A DNA stretch of 64,000 nucleotides from Mesodorylaimus sp. YZB2_4 (taxonomy: Eukaryota; Nematoda; Enoplea; Dorylaimida; Dorylaimidae): positions 124,001-188,000 of the forward strand of contig JASANH010000142.1 in assembly GCA_030248295.1 (NCBI GenBank), read 5' to 3'. Positions within the stretch are counted from its first letter, which is position 1; every line of letters begins with the position of its first letter. Position numbers and translations under genes: made by a program. The notes under the pieces were generated by a model. It ran no database searches and was not told the DNA's origin. It saw only the letters and a list, made by a program, of their open reading frames with translations. Below, piece after piece: positions 1 to 11,880 of the stretch.

Positions 1-1944
1 AGTCTCCCTCCTGCGTCTCAACTTGGAACACAGCCAGATGGGGGCACGAGGACCACAAAAGCAGAAAGGACTCCCAGGCGCGAACATGTCCGACTGGACA
101 TCGGCTTCTTCAGGCGACGGCAGGCGGGCTGCTGATGCTCGACAGCTGAGACTGGCTCCTCCTTGACGTGCAAGCTCACTTGGGCTTATGATTTTCAGAG
201 GGTACCTCCATCGGGGGGATCGAACTTGGGACAAGCTCAACCGCTCGAGCAAGTACTGCTAGCAGACAAAACCAAACCTCGGCAAGCACTTTCATAATTG
301 GGACCGCCGAAGCAGAACATATGCCCAGGGATGAAAAGTGCACGGGTATATCTTGTGCGATGCTTCTCAACCAGCTAACCCGCGTGCTCGCTCGTGCCAA
401 AGCTCGTGCTCGCGCCGACAGGTACACACCGTCGTACCGAGCCGAGAATCAGCACTAAATACAGGCCTAGTATTATCATTTCCTCTCTCTCCGAGATTAT
501 GACCGGCGTGTCATCTTTGATTAGCGCTTAATTATCGTAATTAAGCGTGCAAGTCACTCGCCTAGGCAGCGAGGTGGGTCGAGTCAGGCGTCATACTTTC
601 CTCTACTGTAGCTAGAATGATGATGTCGAATGATTAGGCGGCTGGTGCTTGCAATGCAGAACCATCTACGGTGAAAATAACGAGAGAGCTTGGCTTTTGT
701 TCGAACTGGCTATTCTGTGCGGAGCTTGAAAGCTTGCGAAAACGTGGAGGCGTCTCGCTAATCCTTTATAAAAGTTCGGAAGCTCCATCTAGTTTGAAAA
801 GAGATGTAAGTCAGCAAGATATCATTGCCTGCTGTATATTTAGTGTATGCACCTGTATGTCGGGTTCGAGGGGCGCTTGCAGCGTGAGACCGTCTGAGGT
901 TCAGCCGACGGACTGAGATTCTCTCTCGAGCGGCGAGCCTGTCGCCTTCATAACTTGCTCGTCGCAGTGATAGGTATGGTGTGATAATTGTGGTGAGACG
1001 ATTTTAGGATAAGGTAGGTGTGGTAACAGGGTCGGATTAACGTCCTTGGATAAAGGGAGAGTTGTTGTGAATTTGAGCTAGATATTCAAATAGTCGTCGT
1101 TTTTCACAAACCTACAATTATTTCGATTATGTACTACGGTGTCTGGCTGGTTAAGGGGTTTGCCAGGGAACTTTATGTAGCCACAAAATCTATATATTGA
1201 TTTAGAAACTGGGGCACTCGTCAATGACCTGGTGTGGTGGTGCGATTAATCGTATGTGCTTTGCGGGAACCATGGCGACGATAGATTATTGTCCTATGGA
1301 GCTAATCGTGCTTCTTCTGTTACGCCGAGTCCTTCAATATATTTCCACATTGATGAAAGTTTTATAATTTAGTCATCTTGCTAGGTTGTGTCTGTGAGCA
1401 TCAAAGGGTTGATGAGAGAAGAAAACCTAATGTACAGAAAAAATTATATTCCCTGGACTGAGATAGTTGCCCGTGGCCTGCATTCACTTTGACGTAAGAA
1501 CTCGAACAATTAAGCGCTTTAGGGTTACGGTTTGCTGTTCGATTCGGAAATGACTGACGTAAACGGAAAGTCTACATCCATTTTTTTGCACGATTTTAGG
1601 ATCGTGCGCTAATAATTCTCATTCCGACGATTATCCTGCAGCACCGTTCGATTTACGCATTTCGTGGTTTATGGTGGCATCGACGCCTGGAAAGTTGGAC
1701 ACGTACCAATTGTGGGTCAATGTCAGCTGGAAGCCGACTTACGAAAGTAAGCAAATTATGACCCGTTTCAGGGGGGCGGACGGTATTGATTGGGTTCTTT
1801 TGCGCTAAAAGGCCAAACCCTAATAAAAAAAATTTTGCAATCGATGACCTTTGATGTTGATTCGAACAGCGAAAGGGAAAGGTCAAGTTGCATATCAACA
1901 ACGGGAAAGTATCAACGTGGGCTAGATTTATTATTCCATTTTAG
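1..1944. other. Spacer or 5' part of the SEFIR gene, no exon identified
   Basis: No coding region can be supported here. The first identified exon of the downstream receptor gene begins at 1945 with two bases completing a split codon, so at least one earlier exon, expected to hold the signal peptide, must lie upstream, probably in this stretch. At about 208-245 there is a T-arm-like sequence on the minus strand (GTTCGATCC), suggesting a decayed tRNA-derived repeat. The remainder is unremarkable in composition. Confidence 0.4.
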
Positions 1945-4900
1945 AAAGCATCAATAAAACGGATGGTTTTGAACTGACTATCACAGACAAGGATACGAAT
2001 CGTGAATATTGCTTTACTTTTAATTTGGATCAACCGCAGTGGGAAGACATCGACCGACACACTTCCGTGAGTTTGTGTTTATAACATCTGGTTTTCTACT
2101 TTGTAGTGTTTTATAATCGCTTTTATGTAACTGTTTAGATCCGGTTCCAGTTCTCTACGATTGACGTTTTCGATTTTGGTCATAATTACTACATCGAAGT
2201 TCATTCATTACCGAAACCATCTCCCGATCTAAATCCAAAGAGGCATAATTTTATTGGACGTGACGTAACCATGCCCCTTCATCCAGGTACGATAACGAGC
2301 GCGAAACGTGTAGGATTGCACTGTGTGGGCGTGTCTGTCTTATTGGCGCAATATGTCAGGGCCTCATCAGAGGAACCCCGCGAAGAAGGGGACCCGCACA
2401 TTTATCCCATGGAGGGGCCATCCAGACACCCATCATCAGAGAGACTGTGCTGCCTCCTGACTCGGTTACAAAGCCATCAGGCAGTAGACTGCGCTAAGAC
2501 ATGTGAGGTAGTACGCGGAATGTAAAAGGACCAAACAGTCTCTAAATCCTTCAAAAGCAAAAGTTTCAGGGGCCTTTCCCACGGAGTCGTCTTGCTATCC
2601 CCCCCCCCCCCTGACATGGTGGATCATCTTGATACCATCCCTGGGGCAGACAAACAAGCCGCGCCACGTTGATTCTGTGGTATTCGTACATGTCATGTCG
2701 AATTAAATCACCTCTTTTCATTTGCAGAGCAATTTTTATTGGAACAGTTGAATCGGACTGGCTATTTTGGTAATTTAAGATTTTTCATATTTTTCCCTTA
2801 AGTAGATACTGTTGTAATTGCGTGCATACAGAAAACACTTTTCGTGTGGCTGAGGGCGATATTCAGAGGCTATCACCAAGTAGCGCCGCATGCGGAGTTT
2901 CTACGCGCATGTCGTTGTCACGGGCGTGTTACTAAGTAACGCTATTGTATTTGACATATCAAGCAGTGTGAGACCCCGGTAGGCGGGACGAAGTAAAAGG
3001 AGAGTTAATGATTGGAGAAAGACGTGAATGCAGACTAACTAATTAGAGCAGCGAGCCTCGGAGCGAGTCGGTGAATGTATAAAGTTGAAGATAGAACGGG
3101 ATTGAAAATGGCCAGCACATCCTAGGCTAGAATGCAGAAAAAACGTCTTGACATTTACAGCTGTTAGTGCAAACATGAGAGAGCTGCCGGAGTACACAAG
3201 ATGTTTTGATTAGTCACGATTTAATAAGTTGCAAAATTGCAATTAAATGTGTTGACCTAGGCTTGTTTTAATTTTCAGAATCGTCAAATTCTCAACTCGA
3301 ATCTTTAACAGCCCATTGCGCGCCGTCGACTGATAAAAGTCGTGAACATGGCGAGGGTGCGCATCCGCAAGCAAGCAAGTGGGTGGCGGCGTTTCGATAC
3401 GTTTATATTCAACCCAAAGCTAAATTTATCTTCGTCGACTTCGTGGCCGCTCCTCCTCAATATTGCTTCGAAGAATATGAACTGCGATTGCTAAGGAATA
3501 TCCATGAAATTGTTGATCATAAAAGAATCCGCCGGGAGGACCTAAATATCGAAGTACATGGCAATGTGTCAGTGGCATTTGGAAATTATACATTTTATAA
3601 TGTCACACCGGGTGTTTATGAAATTGGGGTAAGTGATGAGTTAGGCTTTTTCCCTTAGAGACCTTTTCACAGTTGCCTGTTCCTAGGTGATACCAATCGA
3701 TCATTCAACCATCGATTCAAGATGCCTATGTCCGGCTTTTGGTCGAATGTGCACGTGCGCTCAAGCTATATGGCCCGAAGTGGTCATGCCAGGTTAGTAT
3801 TTACGTCTGCTCACGGAGGCTGCTTGAATATGAATAGAATAGAATAGAAATGAAATGAAATGAAAAGAGGTCTGCGGAACTTGCTGGCGTCATCGTGTCT
3901 CGATGGTGTCTGGCACTATTCGCAACAGTGGTATTAATTAGCATCCTTTATCACTTCCTTCCTAAAATATATTCTTAGCCAGATCCTGTTAAAGTCAGCA
4001 GGGGTGTGCTTCTGTAGGACTGTCTGGACTCGGGATGACAGTACCCACTGAAGTGGCTAGGACTGCTGCTTTTTTAGATCCACCCAAGGTCATTGATCAG
4101 CCATCGAATCCGTGCGATCTCTTGCCCCCAATGAAATTGCCCCACGACTGTCCTGTAAAATCCAACATTACGAGCCCCGTTTCGCCCTACCGCAATCAAG
4201 GAAACGTCAGCGTTGCTGGCACCGTCGTCACTTTGAGTTGCTTGCTAATTGGCGCTTTGGTATTAATCGTCGCCGGGGCTATTTTACTGCACTTGTATTA
4301 TAGGCGCCACAAGGCTAAAGGTAAGATACGGTACAGTAATTAGAGAATTCAAAATATAGTCGAATAAATGCGTTTTTCTGGTCTTCAGCTGCGGCTCGAA
4401 TTTATTTGCTGCCAATAAGTGGAACGACGGACTTTGATCTGAAGAGCACGACGGATAACGGGCATCCTGGCGTGGAGATGACGCCTATTTTGCACCAGGT
4501 CAAAGTGCTCATCATTTATTCAAGAGATTGTCCGGCGCACGAAGCGGCTGTTCAGGCATTGGGCGAATACTTAAATTCACGTTGCGTATGCGAGGTCGCA
4601 ATCGATAGTTTGTGCGTGACCGACATCGATGCTAACAAATTCGATTGGGCGTACAAATCGATAGCGGAGGCCGATCGGGTTTTATTGGTAAATTCGTTCG
4701 GGGCGTATATGCGGTATCAAGCAAAGTTGATGGTCGACAATGCTGGCAAAACCAATAGTCATATACAGGAAGAGTCGACAGTGGTCGAACGAGCTGATCC
4801 CAGTCCTTATGATGATCTGTTTCTATTGCAATTAGATTTGATCACTCACTGTCAACAACGAGATGCGAGTATTGGTCAAAAATTTATTTCCATCCGATTT

Positions 4901-5865
4901 TCTTATACGCCAGATCATTTCATCTTACCTCACGCCAATCCGCACATTCGCTACGAAATACCGCGGCATTTCCGATCATTGGTAGTTGATCTTCATCAAT
5001 TGAATTCGTTGGCGTCTGCTGTCGACGACGATAACTTCGTCGTCGCTTCCTCGTTGCCGCCAAGATTGCGCGATGTGAATAAACGAGACTACGAACGATG
5101 CGCAGAAGGACAACGATTAAAACTGTGCATCTCAGCCATGGAAAGGTAAGTCGTTCGGTTGACTGCGTTGTGTTCATAATCTGCCATGACTTTTGTGAGC
5201 AGAGATGCAGAAAAGCGATGATTATTCTCGAATGGAATGCTTGTTTGTGTTTCAGATATTTGGAGGAGTGTCCAGACTGGTTCGAAAGGCTTCATGTTCG
5301 ACGCCCGGTTCTTGCACCGACTTGGAATGTATCAAAGGCGTCTCCTGTAAAAACGCCAGTACGGACGAATGGTTGCGTCATTGCGCCATTGGCCATGGAG
5401 GAGCAGCTCGAATCTTACTTACCTCCGCACGTATCGTTTCCGTCGGCTCCAGCGAAACTGCGTTCGAATACGGACAGCGGTTACGGGGAACCAGAACCCG
5501 CACCGTCGACCAGCACCGTCCACGAATCGGCTCAGATAGGGTGTGCGCGTAATGACATTGTTTACGAGGACAGGGTTTTGTTTAAAGACGACGGGTTAGA
5601 GATTGGCCCCAGCGAATGTCTTTTGGGAAATGATGAAGACTATGTCAAATCGCCGGCCAATATGGACTCTTGTGATTCGGGTATTGCCACCGATTTCCTG
5701 CACAGTACCTCCAGCGCCAATGATGGCGTTTGTAACGATAGCGCTTATCAGTTTTATTTACCAAAAGCGGGTCCTCGACCACACGCATTGAATGGCGTCC
5801 GAAGTCCTAGTAAAGTGAAGAAAATTGTGGATGCTGCATCAGAAGCGCAAAGGCTCATTTGTTAA
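1945..5865 (+). CDS. SEFIR-domain transmembrane receptor (IL-17 receptor-like), 5' incomplete
   Basis: Eight exons join in phase: 1945-2066, 2139-2286, 2728-2769, 3279-3628, 3687-3792, 4018-4320, 4389-5145 and 5256-5865, giving 811 residues plus an unseen N-terminus. The ectodomain has scattered Cys and N-glycosylation sites and a Cys-rich segment (exon 3687) containing CLCPAFGRMCTC. One membrane helix in exon 4018-4320 is followed by a basic stop-transfer (HLYYRRHKAK). Exon 4389 opens the SEFIR domain with KVLIIYSRDCPAHEAAVQAL, and continues with a W..SIAEADRVLLV segment typical of SEFIR box regions. The last exon is a Ser/acid-rich cytoplasmic tail. SEFIR proteins recruit ACT1-type adaptors to signal from IL-17-like cytokines; nematodes have ILCR-1/ILCR-2. 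Which of these it matches cannot be decided. The assignment rests on SEFIR motifs and membrane topology. No adaptor or ligand gene is seen in the window. Confidence 0.8.
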
Positions 5866-7002
5866 ACGTTTATCGGTCATTTTGCTTACACCGAAGATGG
5901 AAAAGGTATTGTTTAGCTATGAAGCTTTTCATTTTGTAAATTTGTCGAGTACCTATTCAGTTATATTTCATATTTTCGTCAGTAAGTTTGTGAATGTCTT
6001 CAAAAAAAACATGCATAGGGCCAATCTATGAGGCAGTGTATTGTTATCACGATCTTTGTCTGAACTTGCGCAATTCACATAGCGTGTGATCAATCGTGCG
6101 AACAGGTAGACCGGAAATATGGGCCACGTTGGCTGGTGATGGAATCCGGTATTGGCAATCTTCTATCTGGCTTTCGTGTACAGCGTGTTATTGGTTTCCT
6201 TAGGTCGGAACCCATTTTATGCCCACTCCTCCCAATGTTTGTACGTCGTGCAGCTCTCTGTCGAATGGTATCGTTGGGCGTGATAGAAGATGTTAGGATA
6301 ACAATATTGTGGACATGGGTTTTCTAAAATTGGCGAGTCATGTGTAAAACTTTTGTTTCTTTTCCGCCTTTGACATCTTGGTGATAACGGCAGGTACCTG
6401 AGGTCTTTATGTCGGGAGTATCTTTCCACAATCACCCCTTTTCTTAGGAGCTAGTTCTTTACTATGTCTATTCTTGTTCTACTGCGTAAACGTACGTGTT
6501 GCGTGGTGTTTAGCAAAACTGAGAAGTTTAAGGTCGGTTGGCGCTGGCACGTCTAATCGTTTGAGGTTTACCTGATGGAAGTCACATTTCCTGTCGAATG
6601 TACTATGTAGTGCGGAGAGTGTACCCTCTTCTTGATGACAAGCATCGAAGCGATGGTTGATACATACGCGGTAGAATTTGATGGAGGATGTGATGGAAAA
6701 TAAAGATGTGTTTTTGCGACTGCAACGAAATTTTTCGAGACGGGAATTTCTAAAACCCAAAAGATATGTTTGAGCACGTGCACAAGGTACGAACCTTGGA
6801 CTGTCTCGATGACTCTGTGCGCCGAGGGTAGTACCTACATGTATGATCGTTCGAGGCGGCGGGATTCGCTGCGTGCAATGTGTTATTATTGACATAGTGT
6901 CTGGTCAGAGAATGGGTATGTACATTTCTACCTTATAAAGACGACGAAGGCGTGTATGTTTTCAGCACTTCACTTGACGATAAGTTTATCAACAATCGAA
7001 TC
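5866..7002. other. Intergenic spacer upstream of cupin copy A
   Basis: No gene is supported. From about 6630 onward the sequence is the left part of a duplicated unit that recurs at about 9870, including a conserved stretch around 6850-6985 just upstream of the cupin start codon. This conserved part probably holds promoter and 5' UTR. Confidence 0.5.
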
Positions 7003-8510
7003 ATGGAAGGGAAATCAAAGGCAGCGCCATCAAAGTAAGTGACATAAAAACACAGAAAAATGTGCTACATGATTTTTGCCCGTTTTCAGCCCAGAAGCAG
7101 CAAAGATATGCGAAATTTTAAAAATGGACCGGCATCCAGCTGGATTTGGATGGTACAAGGAAGTATACAGGGCCAAATTACAGGTCAATCGTCAGACTGA
7201 TCATGCGGATCGATCGGCGATGACATCGATTTATTTTCTCCAAGAAAGTGGTGCTAAGCCACTTTGGCGCCGCCTCAAGTCGGACGAATTGTTTGTGTGG
7301 GTGAAGGGATCTCCTGTGGAGGTAAGCTGGTGCTGATGTCCATTGAACTCGACGTGGCAAGGAGCAAGCGAAGAAGGCATAAGCAATCGACAGGTGACAA
7401 ATTACATCTCAGCATCTGTAATTATCAGATGAGTGACTGGAAAAACACGTGGCTCTCCTTAACGACATTTGCGGTTCCCCAACCACGGCTTGCGCTGCCC
7501 CTGCGCATGAGATACCGATGGTTAGGACACATTACGTCGAAAAAAAGGTCATTGTTGGAACATTGCTGATGAACTTTGATCTCTTATCAGTCAGCAGCAG
7601 TAAAGAATATAAAAGATATTAGAGTCAGAAAACTAGCAAAGTTTGGTAAAGCAGCTATATCATCTAGTTTACTATGTGAAAACACAGGTGGGAAGGCAAA
7701 AGAATGGCGGTAACAGAACACACAAAGCATTTGAATTTCGCTGGCAAAATTCCGCAGATATTTGCTACACCCCTTCCTGTTGCTCCAAAACAGACGCGTC
7801 AGGTTGGGCTCATAATTGGCAACTTTCCTGTAAAACTTGCCGCTATTTCAGTTCAAAAATTTGAAATATGCGTTAGTACAGCTGCCAATGCTTATCGGCA
7901 TTGTCATTTTGGAACATGATCGTTCTGTCACAAATGCGAATGTTCATGGTCCCCGATGCACGAGTGCAGACTGATTTGCCTGTCACTGCGAGCTGATTGT
8001 TAGATTTCAAAAAGTATTGTCGATTGACGCCTTTAAATGCATTGCTGTGCTCTAACAGTCCACAGTCGATGGCAGTGATCGCTATCGTGATCAGATAATC
8101 TTTCCACTATTGTCAGGCCATGGCGATAGCCCTCTGAAAATCATCCGCCTAATTTGTTTTTTAAGTTGTACCTACTTGATGATCAAACTGGCCAGGCCGA
8201 CCTGGTCATAATCGGTGATATTCTTGACACTGGAAAGCAGGTTGATGGCGATATAAAAGTCGATGGCAGCCAGTACACTGTGCCTGCTGGAATATATTTC
8301 AATTCTGACGTGATCGCACCCAATAGTTATGCATTGTTTGTTTGTACCGTCGCCCCAGGTAGTAATTTAGCTCATTTTTTCGAGTTCCCTCTATTAATCA
8401 GGCATCGTTTCAGGGTTCGAATTCGCGGACTTTCGTTGCATTCCGCAGCCCGAATTGCGCGACTGTTTTCCAAAACATAAGGCCATTATTGATCGATTTT
8501 TCTGATGCAT
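6630..8510 (+). repeat. Tandem gene-sized duplication, unit A
   Basis: This unit and 9870-11880 share near-identical segments in the same order: an upstream block (…GACAAGCATCGAAGCGAT…), the 5' flank, four exons and the intron between exons 3 and 4. Exons are most alike. The large second intron has diverged in sequence and length (844 bp against 991 bp), so the duplication is not brand new. Confidence 0.8.
7003..8505 (+). CDS. Cupin_5 (DUF985) family protein, copy A
   Basis: Four exons, 7003-7034, 7090-7321, 8166-8358 and 8414-8505, join in phase to encode 182 residues, close to the usual size of the family. Family landmarks are visible: an N-terminal helix (AAKICEIL), HPAGFGWYKEVYRA matching the HPEGGxYREtyR signature, TSIYFLQESG, then RRLKSDELFVWVKG corresponding to the HRvrSDElWhwyaG strand, VPAGIYFNS, and CTVAP joined to GFEFADF at the last junction, the family's CTVAPGFdFaDFe motif. 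The metal-like first-motif His of typical members is replaced by Arg (PLWRRLKSDE). Structures such as yeast YML079w are RmlC-like cupins, but no reaction is established. There is no signal peptide, so it is probably cytosolic. A second copy lies 1.7 kb downstream. The family is commonest in bacteria and fungi, so ancient horizontal acquisition is possible, though introns show it is fully naturalised. Confidence 0.85.
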
Positions 8511-10222
8511 GTTTTTGTGAAGGAACCATCTCTTGGGTTTTTTAAATTAGAAACAATTTTAGCTGCGAATTTAGGACCAATATTATGCATTGCCTCTACT
8601 GATACACCTTTATAAATATTTTTGAGTTAGATTTGTGAAATGCGTACATACGTGCTGTGGCACCTGAAATAGTCCAAAACTGAAGTTGGATATTGTCTGA
8701 CTGAATTCTGCATCACATAGCTTACTTCGATCCGTTTCTTTCACGCAGATCAAAACACAGAACTGTTGTATGCACTAACCTGCAAAAGGTCCGTATTCGA
8801 GTGGAGCTCGGTTTTATTTACTGGTGAACAAAAAGCGAGTTATTTCTGTCATTTGTCCAAAAAATTGGCATTGTGAGAAATGGTATCTCTAACTACGAGC
8901 CAATACGGAAGGGTATTATGACCACAGGAGTGTGCAGATCACTGATGGTCAGGTTTCGATGCGCCTGCTTCTGACAAGGGAACATAGCCAATCGTTAAGT
9001 CGAACTTCGTCAGAGTTGAAGCACTGACCACTGCTGACCAGCTGGCCAGACGCCTCTGATATTTTACGCAGAGCTTTTTTTAGCACCTATGAGCATATTA
9101 CAATTTTAGGTTTTCCAATGTTCGACTTAACGGTTGGCGATGTTCCCTTGTGAGTGAAATTCTTCAGGACTAGCAGTGTTTTATTAAACTTGGTTCAGGC
9201 GTCGAACTTAGCACCTTTTTCATAGGTGCTGTTTGGACATTTTTAACAGCTACCATATACGCGCGTAAACGGCACTCAGAATCTTGAAACAAGACACTGT
9301 ATGCACTGCAGGTTATAAGGGGCTATCACGACGGAATTTATGGGGCGTCAAAAAAACTTGAGCTTTATGCTCCATCCCGCGCTGCCATCAACAATGATTA
9401 TCAAAAGCGTAGTTTCGTTCAGGATCAGACGCACCATTCTGGATCTGGACCGCACATGGTCGAACCCAATGTGCTGTGGTCAGTTCGTGTTCAAGGAAGT
9501 TACGGCACTGTCATGGATCACTTAAAAATGCACTGTACCACTGGCCACGAGAGGTTAGACGCTTCTAACCTTTTCAGTTGCGCTCATGCTGGGACATTTT
9601 GAAAGATCACCAAAAATAACCTAGAGCTGCCACCAATGTTACGTCCCGCAATACTGATCCTTAGTTTTGATACTTTTTAAGCCCTTCTCTAATCAGTTTT
9701 ACTGTCGTGCATACCAGCCATCCTAGAACTCATGTGGAGAGAGGAGCCTAACGAATAAATAAACTAAGGTAGTCGTCCCCATACTGTGGGGTCAAGGCAT
9801 ATCGCAGGGTTAAAGGGGCAAAATTCACCGGTCAACATGAAACTCGTATTCTAGTGCCGATTGTGTCCTCTTCGTGACAAGCATCGAAGCGATACAGGGT
9901 AGAATTTGATGGAGGATGTGATAGAAAATGAGACATGTTTTTGCGCTTGCAACGAAATTTGTTGAGACGGAAATTGTTTAAAGAGAACGTGCAGAAGGTA
10001 ACGAATTTCAGGCTGTCACGATGACTCTGTGCACCGAGCGTACCTACAGTTTTGTATGATCGCTGGAGGCGGCGGGATTCGCTACGTGCAATGTGTTATT
10101 ATTGACATAGTATCTGGTCAGAGAATGGGTGGGTGTACATTTCTACCTTACAGTATAAAGACGACGAAGGCGTGTATGTTTTCAGCACTTCACTTGACGA
10201 TAAGTTTATCAACAATCGAATC
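8506..10222. other. Spacer between the tandem cupin genes
   Basis: No gene is supported. Two segments, around 8965-9000 (AACATAGCCAATCGTTAAG) and 9115-9150 (its near reverse complement, ending TGTTCCCTTGTGAG), form a diverged inverted repeat about 130 bp apart, which could be the ends of a short non-autonomous transposon. From about 9870 the duplicated unit B begins. Confidence 0.4.
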
Positions 10223-11880
10223 ATGGAAGGAAAATCAAAGGCAGTGCCATCAAAGTAAGTGACATAAACACACAGAGAAATGTGCTAGTGCAGGATTGTT
10301 GGTGGTTTTAAGCCCAGAAGCGGCGAAGATATGCGAAATTCTGGAAATGGAGCGGCATCCAGCCGAATATGGCTGGTACAAGGAAGTATACAGGGCGGAA
10401 TTACAGGTCAATCGTCAGACAGATCATGTGGATCGATCGGCGATGACATCGATTTATTTTCTCCAAGAAAGTGGTGCTAGACCACTTTGGCGCCGTCTCA
10501 AGTCGGACGAATTGTTTGTGTGGGTGAAGGGATCTCCAGTGGAGGTGAGTTGGGGCTGATGCTCCTTGAACTTGGTGTGGGAAAGAGTAAGCGATAAAGA
10601 GGCGGAGAATCAAGAAGCAAGCGATAGGTGATAGAGTAAGTTACATCATTGCATGTGTCTCAGATGAGTGACTGGAAAAATCTATAGTCTCCCTAACGAC
10701 TTTTGCAGTTCTCTTAATCATGGCCACTACACAGGAGATACGGATTGAGGCACACGATCGAAAGAAAAAAGGTTTGTGGTTGGAGCATTGATAGTAAACT
10801 GGAATCTTCTACCAAGGCACTGGTGAAGAATACCAGCGTTAGAAAACTAGCAATATTTGGTGGGCCTGGTGATTACGCACGCTTATGACGTGAATGTCCG
10901 CCTATTGCAATGCCAAACCACATGAGCAAATGAGCATTCGCGGCAATAGGCGAAAGAATGGCATAGTGAGATCAGAACGAGTAAAGCATTTGATTGAATT
11001 TCGGTGGGAAAATGCTGCAGTAGAGCACTGAAGAATGCCTTGTAATACCCTTAACGTATCAGAGCTTACTAATAATAGCACCCTTGAATATCGCTAACAC
11101 AAAACGCCTTTGAAGTGACTTATGATTGGTCAAACAATATTTGGAGTCTTCTCTGTGCAACGAGCAAAACTTTTTGACAAACAGTATATTGATATCGTGA
11201 ATTTTTCCATGGCCACTACTTTGTCCTGTCCTTGTAGCCTCTGATGTCGTTAAGTTGGATTCGTCAAAAACTTGTCGACGGCCATTGTCCACCAAAGATT
11301 TAATAGGCTGCCTATCACCATGCAGACTCGCTCCTCAGCCCGATATTTCACGTTTTGATGCCTTTAAGCTTTACAGTCGTGGCCGGGGGGGGGGGGAGTG
11401 ATTTCTTAAGCCGTTGTATTTGACAGCCCCAAGTCAATAGCAGCGATCGCTATGGTAGTCTGGTATTTTACCCACTATTGTCAGACCATGAAAATGACCT
11501 CTGTGAAAATAATCTGATTCGGCTACTTGTTTCAGCTGCATCTACTCGATGACAAAACTGGCCAGGCTGGCGTGGTCATAATCGGTGATATTCTTGACAC
11601 TGGAAAGCAGGTTGATGGCGATATAAAAGTCGATGGCAGCCAGTACACTGTGCCTGCTGGAATATATTTCAATTCTGACGTGATCGCACCCAACACTTAC
11701 GCTTTGTTTATTTGTACCGTCGCCCCAGGTTGTAATTTAGCTCATTTTTTCGAGTTCCCTCTATTAATCAGGCATCGTTTCAGGGTTCGAATTCGCGGAC
11801 TTCCGTTGTATCCCGCAGCCCGAATTGCATGACCTTTTTCCGAAACATAAAGCCCTTATTGATCGATTTTTCTTTTAACA
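9870..11880 (+). repeat. Tandem gene-sized duplication, unit B
   Basis: This is the second copy of the unit described at 6630-8510. It includes the upstream conserved block, the complete four-exon cupin gene and the matching short third intron. The homology ends shortly after the stop codon. Confidence 0.8.
10223..11878 (+). CDS. Cupin_5 (DUF985) family protein, copy B
   Basis: Exons 10223-10254, 10313-10544, 11536-11728 and 11784-11878 have the same phases as copy A and encode 183 residues. Differences from copy A are conservative over most of the domain: HPAEYGWYKEVYRAE, LHLLDDKTGQ, CTVAPGFEFADF. The stop codon is one codon later than in copy A, and the tail reads HDLFPKHKALIDRFFF. Both open frames are intact and all splice sites are preserved, so both copies look functional. 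The acceptor of exon 2 (TTTTAAG) is weaker than in copy A. Function is unknown beyond the cupin fold. Confidence 0.85.
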
